A stretch of 64,000 nucleotides of DNA from Paractinoplanes maris. GTDB taxonomy: Bacteria; Actinomycetota; Actinomycetes; Mycobacteriales; Micromonosporaceae. The stretch lies in NCBI RefSeq assembly GCF_023544465.1, contig NZ_JALPVL010000009.1:186001-250000 (forward strand), written 5' to 3'. Positions 30,730 through 39,518 of the stretch are shown piece after piece. Below the pieces are notes generated by a model. The model saw only the letters and a program-made list of their open reading frames with translations, was not told the DNA's origin and did not search any database. A program made the translations under genes and the position numbers. The first letter of the stretch is position 1. Each line of letters begins with the position of its first letter.

Positions 30730-32778
30730 TCAGGGATCATGTTTATACCGGTGCCGCAAGACCGTGAGGCTACGCGGGCCGACGGCCGCTTGCAGCCGGT
30801 CCCGGACCGGTTGATCGGCCAGGTCCCGCCGGACGGTCCGGACCGCCGCCCACGCCTCGTCGACATCGCCCGGCCGCACCGTCTCACCGGACCACACCGC
30901 CCGGTCGACGACCGCGCCGAGGCGGCGCAGCCCGGCCGCCCGGGGCGCGGGTGCCACGTCGGCCAGGTCGCGCAGGGTCAGGGCGGGCGAGACGACGACC
31001 CCGTACGCCCGCAAGCGATCCCGGACCTCCTGGGCCGCCGCCAGCACGCCCGGCGCCCCGGTCCGCCGCCGCCGTCGTCCGGCTCGGATCGCCCACAGCA
31101 GCGGCACCAGCGCCGGCCCGACCAGCAGCACGGCCGGGGCGAGCAGCAGCCAGTACGGCCACCGTCGCGCGGCCGGTGACGGTCGCACGGGCGCCGCCAC
31201 GGGGGCCGGGGGAGCCGTCACCGTAGCGCCGGGCGGCGCGGACCGGGCCTGCTGAGCCGCGGCGGCCGGACCGCTCACCCCGAGGCCGGTGGCCGATGCC
31301 TGCCCGGTCGGGTCGAGCGGAACCCAGCCCACCCCGGGCACTGCCACCTCGGGCCAGGCCAGCACGTCGCCGTTGCGGACCGTGTAGGCGCCGTCGGCGT
31401 CCGGCCGCGCGGGCGTGCGGTAGCCGACAGCCAGCCGGGCCGGGATGCCGATCGTGCGGGCCAGCGCGACGTACGCGGCGGCGAACTGCTCGCTGGTCCC
31501 GCGCCGGGTCCGCAGGAACTCGGTGAGCTGCGGCCAGCCGTGGCCGGCGGGCCGGTCGGCCCCGACGGCCAGGCGGCAGCGGGTGCGGAACCACTGCTCC
31601 ATCCGCAGGGCGGTGCGGAAGGACGGGCGCCCACCGGCCGCCTGGGCCGCGAGCTCGGCCATGCCCGCGGGCGCGCTGCCGACCGGGTCGAGGCCGCCCG
31701 CCGCGTCGTGATCCAGGCCGGACCGCAGCAGCGTCGCGCCGTCGATCTGCGGCTCCCACCAGCGCAGGGTGTAGTCGACCGGCCCGGCCAGCAGCAGGGT
31801 GCCGTGCCGGGGCGCGACGTACGGGGCCGCGCCCTCGACCGCGGCCGGCCAGGTCTGGCTGGGCAGCCACGGGCCCGGCGCGCCGATGATGCGCGCGCTG
31901 CGCTCGCGTACCGGACCGCTGATCGCGGGCTCGAGCCGCGCGCCGAGGCGGCGCAGCCGGTCGCCGGGTGTCCAGCTCACCCCGTCGAACTGGTCGAGCA
32001 CGACCAGCGGCCACCGGTCGGGCACGGCGTCGGCCCGGAACCGGAAGACCGGCGTCCGAGGGCTGGCCAGCCGTCCCGGGAGCTCGTCGAGCGGGCTGGT
32101 CAGCGGGGCCGGCACGGACGGGGCCGGCGGGTCGGCCCGGAAGGTGAAGCGGGCCGGTCCGGCCGGTACGACCAGGGCGGCCAGCACCACCGCCCCGGCC
32201 GCGCCGGCGGCGATCGGGGGCAGGGATCGCGCCCGGCCGGCGGTGGTCAGCAGCAGCCCGGCCAGCCCGGCCCAGACCACCGCGACGCCGGCCGCCGGCC
32301 AGGGTGCGAGCGGGACGTGGGTCTGGGCGAAGATCAGCAACGCGAGGCCGGGCAGCAGCGACGGCAGCGGGCTGCGCACCCGGTGGGACAACTCCAGCCC
32401 GGCCACGGCGGCCACGACGACCAGCAGCGGCACAAAGATGAGCAGCCCCGGCTCGGGGCGGACCGGCCAGGTCGACTCCAGGGTCCGGCCCCACGACCGG
32501 GTCACGCCGTCGGTGAGGCCGTGCAGGGTGGCCGCGGTCGGCAGCCCGGCCACCGTCGTCCGCCACAGCACCGTCTCGACGACCGCCAGCACCCCGGCCG
32601 CGGCGGCCAGCAGCGGCCGCCAGTCGGGCCGGCGGGCACTGGCTGACGCGGCCACGAGCACCGCCAGCCCGGTCGCCCCGACCGGCCCGAGCAGCGCGGT
32701 CAGGCCGAGCACGGGAGCGAACAGCAGCCCGCCGAGGACGGCCGTGGCCACGACGGCCGGAGCCCGCACGCCGGTCAC
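30730..32778 (-). CDS. TgpA-like transglutaminase-fold membrane protein, catalytic residues lost
   Basis: 682 residues from the GTG at 32778 (GTGA overlap with DUF58). Several N-terminal helices (about residues 5-210, DUF3488-like) are followed by an outer transglutaminase-like domain, another helix (YWLLLAPAVLLVGPALVPLLW) and a C-terminal DUF4129-like tail. In the domain the usual G-x-C-EQFA reads GTSEQFAAAYVALARTIGIPARLAVGY, so the Cys is Ser, and the usual HAWPEV reads LAWPEVAVPGVGWVPLDPT, so the His is Leu. It is therefore predicted to be inactive and perhaps a binding or structural module. It belongs to the MoxR/DUF58 cluster. Confidence 0.86.
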   Translation of the reverse strand: MTGVRAPAVVATAVLGGLLFAPVLGLTALLGPVGATGLAVLVAASASARRPDWRPLLAAAAGVLAVVETVLWRTTVAGLPTAATLHGLTDGVTRSWGRTLESTWPVRPEPGLLIFVPLLVVVAAVAGLELSHRVRSPLPSLLPGLALLIFAQTHVPLAPWPAAGVAVVWAGLAGLLLTTAGRARSLPPIAAGAAGAVVLAALVVPAGPARFTFRADPPAPSVPAPLTSPLDELPGRLASPRTPVFRFRADAVPDRWPLVVLDQFDGVSWTPGDRLRRLGARLEPAISGPVRERSARIIGAPGPWLPSQTWPAAVEGAAPYVAPRHGTLLLAGPVDYTLRWWEPQIDGATLLRSGLDHDAAGGLDPVGSAPAGMAELAAQAAGGRPSFRTALRMEQWFRTRCRLAVGADRPAGHGWPQLTEFLRTRRGTSEQFAAAYVALARTIGIPARLAVGYRTPARPDADGAYTVRNGDVLAWPEVAVPGVGWVPLDPTGQASATGLGVSGPAAAAQQARSAPPGATVTAPPAPVAAPVRPSPAARRWPYWLLLAPAVLLVGPALVPLLWAIRAGRRRRRTGAPGVLAAAQEVRDRLRAYGVVVSPALTLRDLADVAPAPRAAGLRRLGAVVDRAVWSGETVRPGDVDEAWAAVRTVRRDLADQPVRDRLQAAVGPRSLTVLRHRYKHDP

Positions 32779-33776
32779 CGATGCGCCTCGTTCCACACCC
32801 GCAACGCCTGCTCGGCACCGGCGCCGCGGCCGAGGGCCAGCACCACGACGCTGTCGAAGGCCCGGCCGAGCGCCGCCGGGGCCCGGGGCTCTCCGGTGAT
32901 CAGCACGAGCCGCCCGCCACCGCGCGCGGCCAGGGTGCCCGCGCCGCCCTGCCGGACGCCCGCCAGCACCTCGAGGAAGTGCCCGGCGGGCTCCCGGCCG
33001 TCCGCGGTGACCAGGCGCGCGGGCAGCCCGGCCCGACCGGCCGCGCCGAGCAGCGACGCGGCCAGATCGACCGCCTCCTCGAAGTCGCCGGCCGCGAGCA
33101 CCCCGGCCCGGGTGTCCAGCAGCACGGTCAGCCGGGCCTGTCGCGGATCGCCGAGGTCGCGCACCATCAGCCGGCCGGTGTGGGCGGTGGCCCGCCAGTG
33201 CATCCGGCGCACCTCGTCGCCGGGCTCGTACTCGCGGATGCCGCGCGGCTCGGCGGCCCCCCGCCGCAGATCGTCGGTGGCCGGCCCGGGCGGCGTCCGG
33301 CGCGACGGCCCGCCGCCGGCCCGGGCCGGGAGCTGCCGCGGATAGACCACCAGCGTCGTGGCCGAGCCGGTGCGGTGACGGCCGCGGGCCAGCCCGAGCG
33401 GGTCCTCGCGGCCGACCTCGAGCGGCCCGACCGGGTGCCGGCCGCGCACGCCGGTCGGCAGCGGGTATTCGCCGGTGTCCCCGGTCCGGACGACGTGGAC
33501 CTGTCCGGCGACGACGTCGCGGATCTCGACCTCCGGGCCGGCCGGACGCACCGTGAGGACGGCCGTCGCCGGGCGGCCGCGCTCCACCTGGGCCGGGCTG
33601 ATCGTGCGGGTGACCTCGACGGGCGGGCGCCGCCGTACGGTCAGCAGCGCGACGGCGAGCGCGCCCAGCCCGGCCGCCCCGATCAGTGCCGCCAAGGGAT
33701 AGCGCAGCCACCATCCGCCGGCCAGCAGAACCGTGCCGGCGATCAGAACCGCCTGGCCGCGCCGGGTCGGCCGCAC
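32775..33776 (-). CDS. DUF58 domain protein
   Basis: 333 residues from the GTG at 33776, two bases after the MoxR stop. Two hydrophobic segments occupy residues 9-45. The DUF58 signature is GIREYEPGDEVRRMHWRATAHTGRLMVRDL, followed by a von Willebrand A-like region (LTVLLDTRAGV with a partial MIDAS motif). DUF58 proteins regularly pair with MoxR ATPases, probably as their membrane-bound partner. The order MoxR, DUF58, TgpA-like protein is the classic actinobacterial arrangement. Confidence 0.87.
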   Translation of the reverse strand: MRPTRRGQAVLIAGTVLLAGGWWLRYPLAALIGAAGLGALAVALLTVRRRPPVEVTRTISPAQVERGRPATAVLTVRPAGPEVEIRDVVAGQVHVVRTGDTGEYPLPTGVRGRHPVGPLEVGREDPLGLARGRHRTGSATTLVVYPRQLPARAGGGPSRRTPPGPATDDLRRGAAEPRGIREYEPGDEVRRMHWRATAHTGRLMVRDLGDPRQARLTVLLDTRAGVLAAGDFEEAVDLAASLLGAAGRAGLPARLVTADGREPAGHFLEVLAGVRQGGAGTLAARGGGRLVLITGEPRAPAALGRAFDSVVVLALGRGAGAEQALRVWNEAHR

Positions 33777-33778
33777 GG

Positions 33779-34726
33779 TCAGCGGCCGGCGCCCGCCGCG
33801 GGCACGGCGGTCGCGCTGAGCACCTCGGCCACGATCTCCTCGTCGCCGCGCCCGGCCAGCTCGGCCTCGGGCGTGCGTACCAACCGGTGCGCGAGGACCG
33901 GCCCGGCCACGTCCTTCACGTCGTCCGGGGTCACGAAGTCGCGTCCGGCCACGGCGGCGAGCCCCTGCGCGGCGCGCACGAGGGCGATGCTGCCCCGGAC
34001 GCTCACGCCGTAGCGGACCGCCGGGTGGGTGCGGGTGGCGGCGGACAGCGCGACCGCGTACGCCGCGACGGCCTCGTCCACCCGCAGTGCCCGCACCTGG
34101 GCCAGGGCATCGCGCAGCACCCCGATGTCGACCACCGGCCGCAGGTCGTCGGGCGACTCGCCGAAGCGGTCGGCCAGCACCACCCGGACCTCGTCGGCCG
34201 GCTCGGGATAGCCGACCGAGAGCCGCATGAGGAACCGGTCGAGCTGCGCCTCCGGCAGCCGGTAGGTGCCCTCCAGCTCGATCGGGTTCTGGGTGGCGAC
34301 GACCAGGAAGGGCCGGGGCGCCTCGTACGTCTCGGCGTCCACCGTCACCCGCCGCTCGGCCATCACCTCGAGCAGCGCCGACTGGGTCTTCGGAGTGCCC
34401 CGGTTGATCTCGTCGGCCACCACGACGTTCGCGAACACCGCGCCCGGGTGGAACGTGAACCGGTTGCTGCCGGGCAGGAACACGCTGACCCCGGTGATGT
34501 CGCCGGGCAGCAGGTCCGGGGTGAACTGGATGCGGTGCAGCGAGCCGCCGATGCTGCGGGCCAGGCAGCGGGCCAGCGACGTCTTGCCCAGGCCGGGCAC
34601 GTCCTCGATGAGCAGGTGGCCCTCGGCGAGCAGGGCGGCCACCGCGTACCGGATCAGCCGGGGTTTGCCGCGGATGATCCGCTCGACGTTCTCGATGATC
34701 CGGGTGGCGATCAGGTGGGCCGTCAC
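33779..34726 (-). CDS. MoxR family AAA ATPase
   Basis: 315 residues from the GTG at 34726 (GTGA overlap). Walker A is EDVPGLGKTSLA, Walker B VVVADEINR, sensor 1 VVATQNPIELEGTYRLPEAQLDRF, and sensor 2 YGVSVRGSIALVRAAQGLA. These are hallmarks of MoxR chaperone-like ATPases that help assemble or insert cofactors into protein complexes. It is placed between the collagen-like Fn3 protein and DUF58. Confidence 0.93.
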   Translation of the reverse strand: MTAHLIATRIIENVERIIRGKPRLIRYAVAALLAEGHLLIEDVPGLGKTSLARCLARSIGGSLHRIQFTPDLLPGDITGVSVFLPGSNRFTFHPGAVFANVVVADEINRGTPKTQSALLEVMAERRVTVDAETYEAPRPFLVVATQNPIELEGTYRLPEAQLDRFLMRLSVGYPEPADEVRVVLADRFGESPDDLRPVVDIGVLRDALAQVRALRVDEAVAAYAVALSAATRTHPAVRYGVSVRGSIALVRAAQGLAAVAGRDFVTPDDVKDVAGPVLAHRLVRTPEAELAGRGDEEIVAEVLSATAVPAAGAGR

Positions 34727-36762
34727 GACGGTCCCTTCTCGGGCCAGAGGAAGCGGTTGGACTGGGTGTCGCCCACGTCGATCCAGATCGTCTGGCCCAC
34801 GCCGCTGAACGGGAACCGGCTTCTCGAACGCAGGTAGCCCTCCTCGTTGGTGATGAGCTCGGCCCCCACGTTGAACCGGCCCCAGACCGAGGCCATCGGC
34901 GTGAGCTGGATCGCGGTCTTGGGAGGGAAGCCGAACAGCTCGATGTACGGATAGGCGCACGCGGGCGGTCCGCACTTGTCCTCGTACGTGATGTCCGTGC
35001 CGCGGCGGACAGTGATCCATCGGCTCGGCAGAGCGGTCTCCACGACCGCGGGCACGCCCACGCCGCCGGCATTGCGGGCGAAGACCCCGATCCGGTACGG
35101 CTTCTCGCGCACCAGCCCGCCGATCGCGACGGTCCGGGCCTGCCCGCCGGTGGTGGTGGCGCCGGCGGCGCCGTCCGGGCCGGTCCACGTCACCTCGTAC
35201 GCGGTGATGTCGGTGCCGTTGGCCGGGGCCGCGTCCCAGGTCAGGATCATCTCGATGCCGCGCGCGACAGCGGTCAGCCCGGGCGGCATCCCGGGCCGGC
35301 TCGGCGGCAACACCGGCTGCTCGGTCTCCCCGCTCCCCGGCGGCCCGGTTTCGCCGGGCGGCCCGGTTTGTCCAGGCGGCCCGGTCACCGCGGGCGGTCC
35401 GACGGGGCCAGGCGGTCCGACGGGGCCAGGCGGTCCGACGGGGCCGGGCGGTCCGGTGGTCTCCGGCGGTCCGGTGGTCTCCGGCGGCACGGTCGTTACG
35501 GGCGGTCCGGTCGTCGCCGCCGGACCCAGAGAAGGGCGGCTCGGCCAGATGGGCTCGGCCGGCCCGGTCGCCGGCAGAAGCGTGGTTGTCGGCGCGGAGA
35601 GAGTGCGGACCGGAGCTCCGGGCGGCGTGCTGGTGGGTGGCCCGGCAACCGGGGCGTCGGTGGCCGCACCGGGTGATCGTGACCCGCCCGGCGTCGCCTG
35701 GCCCGCGCCCGCCGTGGCCGCCTCGGCGCCGCCCTGGTCGTCCACCACGAGCACGTGCCGTCCACGACCGGCCTGCACATAGACCCGCCCGTCCTGGCCC
35801 TGCCGCAGCTGCGCGTCCTCGCTGCCCGGCGGCAGCGACGTGACCCGCTGCGGCCGGCCCGCCGGGGAGTACGTGTGGATCTGCCGGCGCCGCAGCTCGA
35901 GCAACACCACCGACGACCGCCCGGCCATCGGCGCCGCCCACCGGCCCGGTGGCAGCGCCACCCCACCGGCGATCCCGCGCGCGTCCAGCAACAGCAGGTC
36001 ACCACCGGCCAGCACGGCCAGCCGGCCCTGGACCGAGGCCGGGGCGACCCGCAGGCCGTCCGGCAGGTCGGCACCGACCGAGGTCACCGGGCCCGGCCCG
36101 TCCGGGGTCAGGGTGGTCAGGGTGTCGTCGGCCGGGTCGAGGAACACCGCGACGCCGTCGAGCACGCTCAGCGCCCCGGTGGTGGCCGGCGGCACGGGGA
36201 CGGCGCAGGTCACCCGGTCGGCGCCGGGCGGCAGGTGGCAGAGCAGCCCGGCCGCGGTCCGGTGCAGCCAGAGCGTGCCGTCCGGGGTGGCCACCGGCTC
36301 GCCGAGCGGACCGCCGGCCTGGATCACCGTCCCGGCCGAGCCGAGCCGCACCACGAGGCCGGCCCGGCGGTACACCGCGTACGGCTGCCCGGCTGCCTCC
36401 ACAGTGGCGGGACGCTCGCGGACGGGGGGCGTGGAGGAGCCCGTCACCGTCAGGCTCGACCGGTCGAGCTCGCGGATCTGCTCCGAGCCGATCACGTACG
36501 AGCTGTGCTCGCCCTCGACGACCTCGGTGCCCGGCTCGACCCGGCCCACGGTGGCGCGCGCGTCGACCGTACGGCTCACGCCGTTGACATGGATGACCGT
36601 GTCGTGGCCCGGGTCGGCGAACCACCGGCCGACCGCGGCGAACCGCACGCCGGGGCTGCCCGTGCTCGCTCCGGACACCGCGGCCACCCCGGCCACCAGT
36701 GTCAACGCCACCAGCATCACCAGCGGCCAGCGGTTCCGGCCCCCGCCGCTCGACCTGCTCAC
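34723..36762 (-). CDS. Surface protein with collagen-like region and fibronectin type III domain
   Basis: 679 residues. A single N-terminal helix (WPLLVMLVALTLVAGVAAV-like, residues 12-31) leads to a propeller-like domain of about 330 residues (GTVIQAGGPLGEPVATPDGTLWLH, LSVLDGVAVFLDPADDTLTTL). A Pro/Thr stretch and a collagen-like run of GPP and GPV triplets follow at about residues 415-477, then one Fn3 domain (MPPGLTAVARGIEMILTW to YRIGVFARNAGG) and a Cys-containing C-terminus. It is probably anchored and exposed outside the cell. It heads the MoxR/DUF58/transglutaminase-like/ABC run. Similar Fn3-MoxR-DUF58-TgpA clusters occur in other actinobacteria; the collagen-like insert is less usual. 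Confidence 0.82.
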   Translation of the reverse strand: MSRSSGGGRNRWPLVMLVALTLVAGVAAVSGASTGSPGVRFAAVGRWFADPGHDTVIHVNGVSRTVDARATVGRVEPGTEVVEGEHSSYVIGSEQIRELDRSSLTVTGSSTPPVRERPATVEAAGQPYAVYRRAGLVVRLGSAGTVIQAGGPLGEPVATPDGTLWLHRTAAGLLCHLPPGADRVTCAVPVPPATTGALSVLDGVAVFLDPADDTLTTLTPDGPGPVTSVGADLPDGLRVAPASVQGRLAVLAGGDLLLLDARGIAGGVALPPGRWAAPMAGRSSVVLLELRRRQIHTYSPAGRPQRVTSLPPGSEDAQLRQGQDGRVYVQAGRGRHVLVVDDQGGAEAATAGAGQATPGGSRSPGAATDAPVAGPPTSTPPGAPVRTLSAPTTTLLPATGPAEPIWPSRPSLGPAATTGPPVTTVPPETTGPPETTGPPGPVGPPGPVGPPGPVGPPAVTGPPGQTGPPGETGPPGSGETEQPVLPPSRPGMPPGLTAVARGIEMILTWDAAPANGTDITAYEVTWTGPDGAAGATTTGGQARTVAIGGLVREKPYRIGVFARNAGGVGVPAVVETALPSRWITVRRGTDITYEDKCGPPACAYPYIELFGFPPKTAIQLTPMASVWGRFNVGAELITNEEGYLRSRSRFPFSGVGQTIWIDVGDTQSNRFLWPEKGPS
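35393..35482. repeat. 18-bp in-frame repeats encoding the collagen-like triplets
   Basis: Three near-identical units of GGCGGTCCGACGGGGCCA (35393, 35411, 35429) and two of GGCGGTCCGGTGGTCTCC (35447, 35465) lie in the Fn3 protein gene. On the minus strand they encode GPP-GPV and GPP-ETT blocks. The near identity at DNA level indicates recent expansion, so the collagen-like length probably varies between strains. Confidence 0.88.
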
Positions 36763-36814
36763 CGGCCGAGCATAGACAACCGCCTACATCTTCGGTCCAC
36801 ATGCGATACAGAAT

Positions 36815-38059
36815 TCATCCATCGTCCGCGGGCAGAGCCAGTTCGAAGATCGCCCCGCCCTCCTCGGCGTTGTAGACGCGCAGCACGCCGCCGTGGGCCT
36901 CGGCCACCCAGCGGACGATGGACAGGCCGAGCCCGCTCGAGCCGCCGGTGCTGTGGAACCGGTCGAAGGCGGCGCCGGCCAGCTCGGGGTCGATGCCCGG
37001 CCCGTGGTCGGCCACGATCACCCGCCCGCCGGCCACAGTGATGTGCACGACCGCGGCCTGACCGGGCGCCTTGCCGTGCCGCAGCGCGTTGTCGAGCAGG
37101 TTGCCGAACGCCCGGCGCACCAGGGCGGCGTCGGCCACCACCCGGCTCGGGGCGGCGGTCACCGTCACCTGGGCGCCCTCGGCCGGCGTCTCGTCGACCA
37201 CGGTGCTGACCAGTTGGTCGAGCCAGACCGGCTCGCGCTCCAGGGTCTGCACGCCGGCCGCCAGCCGGGCCCGGATCAGCACACCGTCGATGATCGTGCC
37301 CATCCGCTGGGCCAGCTCGACCGTACGGGGCAGCAGCTCACCCCGGTGGCCGGGGTTGAGCAGGGCCGCCTCGGCCAGCGCGCGCAGCGCCGCCACCGGG
37401 GTCCGCAGATCGTGCGCGGTGTCGGCCAGCAGCACCTCCTGCTGCTCCAGCGCGGCCGCCACCGGGCGCAGCGCGCGGCCGGCGAGCAGGCGCCCGGCCA
37501 CCCCGGTCACGACGAGCAGCAGAACGCCGCCGGCCACCAGCACGAGGATGGTCCGCCGGTGCGCGGCCGCGGCCGGGGCGGCGTCGGCCACGGCGACCAC
37601 CGCGCCGATGGCCTGCCCGTCGGGCTGCCGGAAGGGCTCGGCGGCCAGCCGGACCGGCCGCCCGTCCTCGGCCACGCTCGTGACCCAGATCAGCCGGCCG
37701 GAGCGGGTGGCCCGCTCGGCGGCCGAGGTCAGCACGACCGGGTCGACGGGCACGCACTCGTGCCGGCTGAAGTGACCGCCGAACCGCACGGACGCGCCCG
37801 GCAGCACGGCGAACTGCGGGCACGACTCCTCCAGCGGATCGCGCAGCACGGCGGCCGTGGTGACCGTGCCGTCCAGGCGGATCAGCCGCGAAACCGTCGA
37901 GGTGACCCGGCGCAGGTCGGCGTCGATCTCGGCGTCGCGGCGGTCGGCGTCCGACCGGACCAGCAGCAGGCCCAGCACGACGACCCCGGCCGCGCCGGCC
38001 AGCACCGACCACAGCGTGATCCAGCGGGGGAGTGAGCGCAGCCGGGCCGAGGCGTTCAC
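36815..38059 (-). CDS. Sensor histidine kinase
   Basis: 414 residues from the GTG at 38059 (GTGA overlap with the response regulator). Helix 1 (WITLWSVLAGAAGVVVLGLLLV), an outer sensor domain of about 130 residues with two Cys (EESCPQFAVL, SRHECVPV), helix 2 (ILVLVAGGVLLLVVTGVAGRLL) and a short HAMP region precede the H-box DTAHDLRTPVAALRAL. The N-box is FGNLLDNALRHG, and the ATP-lid boxes are VADHGPGID and GLGLSIVRWVAEAHGG. It is the EnvZ/PhoR-type partner of the regulator at 38056. The two sensor cysteines may form a redox-sensitive disulfide, which is speculation. Confidence 0.9.
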   Translation of the reverse strand: MNASARLRSLPRWITLWSVLAGAAGVVVLGLLLVRSDADRRDAEIDADLRRVTSTVSRLIRLDGTVTTAAVLRDPLEESCPQFAVLPGASVRFGGHFSRHECVPVDPVVLTSAAERATRSGRLIWVTSVAEDGRPVRLAAEPFRQPDGQAIGAVVAVADAAPAAAAHRRTILVLVAGGVLLLVVTGVAGRLLAGRALRPVAAALEQQEVLLADTAHDLRTPVAALRALAEAALLNPGHRGELLPRTVELAQRMGTIIDGVLIRARLAAGVQTLEREPVWLDQLVSTVVDETPAEGAQVTVTAAPSRVVADAALVRRAFGNLLDNALRHGKAPGQAAVVHITVAGGRVIVADHGPGIDPELAGAAFDRFHSTGGSSGLGLSIVRWVAEAHGGVLRVYNAEEGGAIFELALPADDG

Positions 38060-38730
38060 GATCCGGCCTCCGGGGCGAAGCGGTAACCCCGGCCGCGGAC
38101 GGTGTGGACCAGCTCCGGCGGCCCAAGCTTGGCCCGCAACCGCCGCACGACGACGTCGACCACGTTGGACATCGGGTCGGCGCTCGTGTCCCAGCAGTGG
38201 TCGATCAGCTCGGTCCGGCTCACCGCCTGGCCGGGCCGGCTCATCAGGTGCTCGAGCACGGCGAACTCCTTGGCGGTCAGGCCGAGCAGCACCCCGGCCC
38301 GGCGGGCCTGCCGCCGCGGGCCGTTCAGCTCGAGGTCGGCCTGGCGCAGCACGGCCGGCCGGGCCGCGCCCCCGCGGCGGACGAGGTTGCCGACCCGGGC
38401 CACCAGCTCGGCCATCGCGAACGGCTTGACCAGGTAGTCGTCGGCGCCGTGCTCGAACCCGGCCACGACGTCGGCCACCGTGTCCCGCGCGGTCAGGAAA
38501 AGCACCGGCGTGGTCCACCCGCCCTGTCGTCGCCGGCCCACGTAGCCGGCCGCGTCGCCGTCGGGCAGCATCCGGTCGAACACCACGCAGTCGGCCCCGC
38601 CGGACGTCAGCATGGCGTCGGCGGCGGCCAGGCTGCCCGCCGCCCGCACGTCGGCGCCGCCGCGGGTCAGTTCGGCGGTCACCGCGAGCCGCAAGTTCTC
38701 GTCGTCCTCGACAACCAGCACCCGTGTCAT
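38056..38730 (-). CDS. OmpR/PhoB-type response regulator
   Basis: 224 residues. The receiver domain has VLVVEDDENLRLAV, the phospho-acceptor Asp in CVVFDRMLPDGDA, and the Lys in DDYLVKPF. The winged-helix output ends NVVDVVVRRLRAKLGPPELVHTVRGRGYRF. TGAGGATCC before ATG 38730 provides the ribosome site. It is the first gene of a two-gene operon with the kinase, and is divergent from the SARP gene (75-bp gap), which could be a target. Confidence 0.92.
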   Translation of the reverse strand: MTRVLVVEDDENLRLAVTAELTRGGADVRAAGSLAAADAMLTSGGADCVVFDRMLPDGDAAGYVGRRRQGGWTTPVLFLTARDTVADVVAGFEHGADDYLVKPFAMAELVARVGNLVRRGGAARPAVLRQADLELNGPRRQARRAGVLLGLTAKEFAVLEHLMSRPGQAVSRTELIDHCWDTSADPMSNVVDVVVRRLRAKLGPPELVHTVRGRGYRFAPEAGS

Positions 38731-38805
38731 CGGATCCTCATGTGTCTCGATGGAAGGTCGTGCCGACGGCCACCTTAGAGGCCGGCGCGACGGGGGGATG
38801 GGTCC

Positions 38806-39516
38806 ATGTTGTTCCACGTGCTCGGACCGATCGAGGTGCACACCGCGGGGGTGCACCGCACGGTCGCCGGCAAGCCGGCCACCGTGCTGGCCACGCTGCT
38901 GCTGCACCGCGCCTGGGTCAGTCTCGACCAGCTGGCCGACGTGGTGTGGCCCGACGGGGGGCCGCCGTCCGCGGTGGCCAACCTCCGCACGTACGTCTGG
39001 CAGGTGCGCCGGGCGCTGCCGGAGCCGGGGCGGGTGGAGCGCCGGGGGGACGCGTACCGCCTGCTCCCGGCTCCGGACGAGGTCGACGCCGACTGCGCCG
39101 CCCGGGCCGCGGTGGAGGCGGCCCGGGCGGCCGACCCGGCCTGGGCGCTGGCCCGGTTGGACGAAGCGCTCGGGTGGTGGCGGGGTCGTGCGTACCCGGG
39201 TCTGGCCGCCGCCGCGGCCGCCGCCGACCAGCTCGACGAGCTCCGGCTCGACCTGCGGGAGATGCGGGCGGCCCGCCTGCTCGACCTCGGTCGCGGCGCC
39301 GAGGCGGTCACCGAGCTCCGGCAGGTCACCGCGGCCGCTCCGCTGCGCGAGGGCGCGTGGGCCGGGCTGATGCGGGCGCTGGCCGGGACCGGGCGGCGCA
39401 CCGAGTCGTTGCTCGCGTACCGGCGGGCGTCCGACCTGCTCACCCTCGAGCTCGACGTGCCGCCCGGGCCGGAGCTGCGGGCGGCCCGGGCCGCGGTCCT
39501 GGCCCCGGCGACCTGA
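38806..39516 (+). CDS. SARP/BTAD-type transcriptional regulator (short form)
   Basis: 236 residues. An OmpR-like winged helix (MLFHVLGPIEVH, ATVLATLLLHRAWVSLDQLADVVWPD, VANLRTYVWQVRRALP) is followed by the bacterial transcriptional activation domain (BTAD, about 95-235). It lacks the NB-ARC and TPR modules of large AfsR-type proteins, like small pathway-specific SARPs such as ActII-ORF4. SARPs usually activate secondary-metabolite or morphology genes by binding direct heptamer repeats. No obvious biosynthetic cluster sits beside it, so its targets are unknown. The start ATG 38806 has GGGGGATGGG upstream. Confidence 0.88.
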   Translation: MLFHVLGPIEVHTAGVHRTVAGKPATVLATLLLHRAWVSLDQLADVVWPDGGPPSAVANLRTYVWQVRRALPEPGRVERRGDAYRLLPAPDEVDADCAARAAVEAARAADPAWALARLDEALGWWRGRAYPGLAAAAAAADQLDELRLDLREMRAARLLDLGRGAEAVTELRQVTAAAPLREGAWAGLMRALAGTGRRTESLLAYRRASDLLTLELDVPPGPELRAARAAVLAPAT

Positions 39517-39518
39517 CC

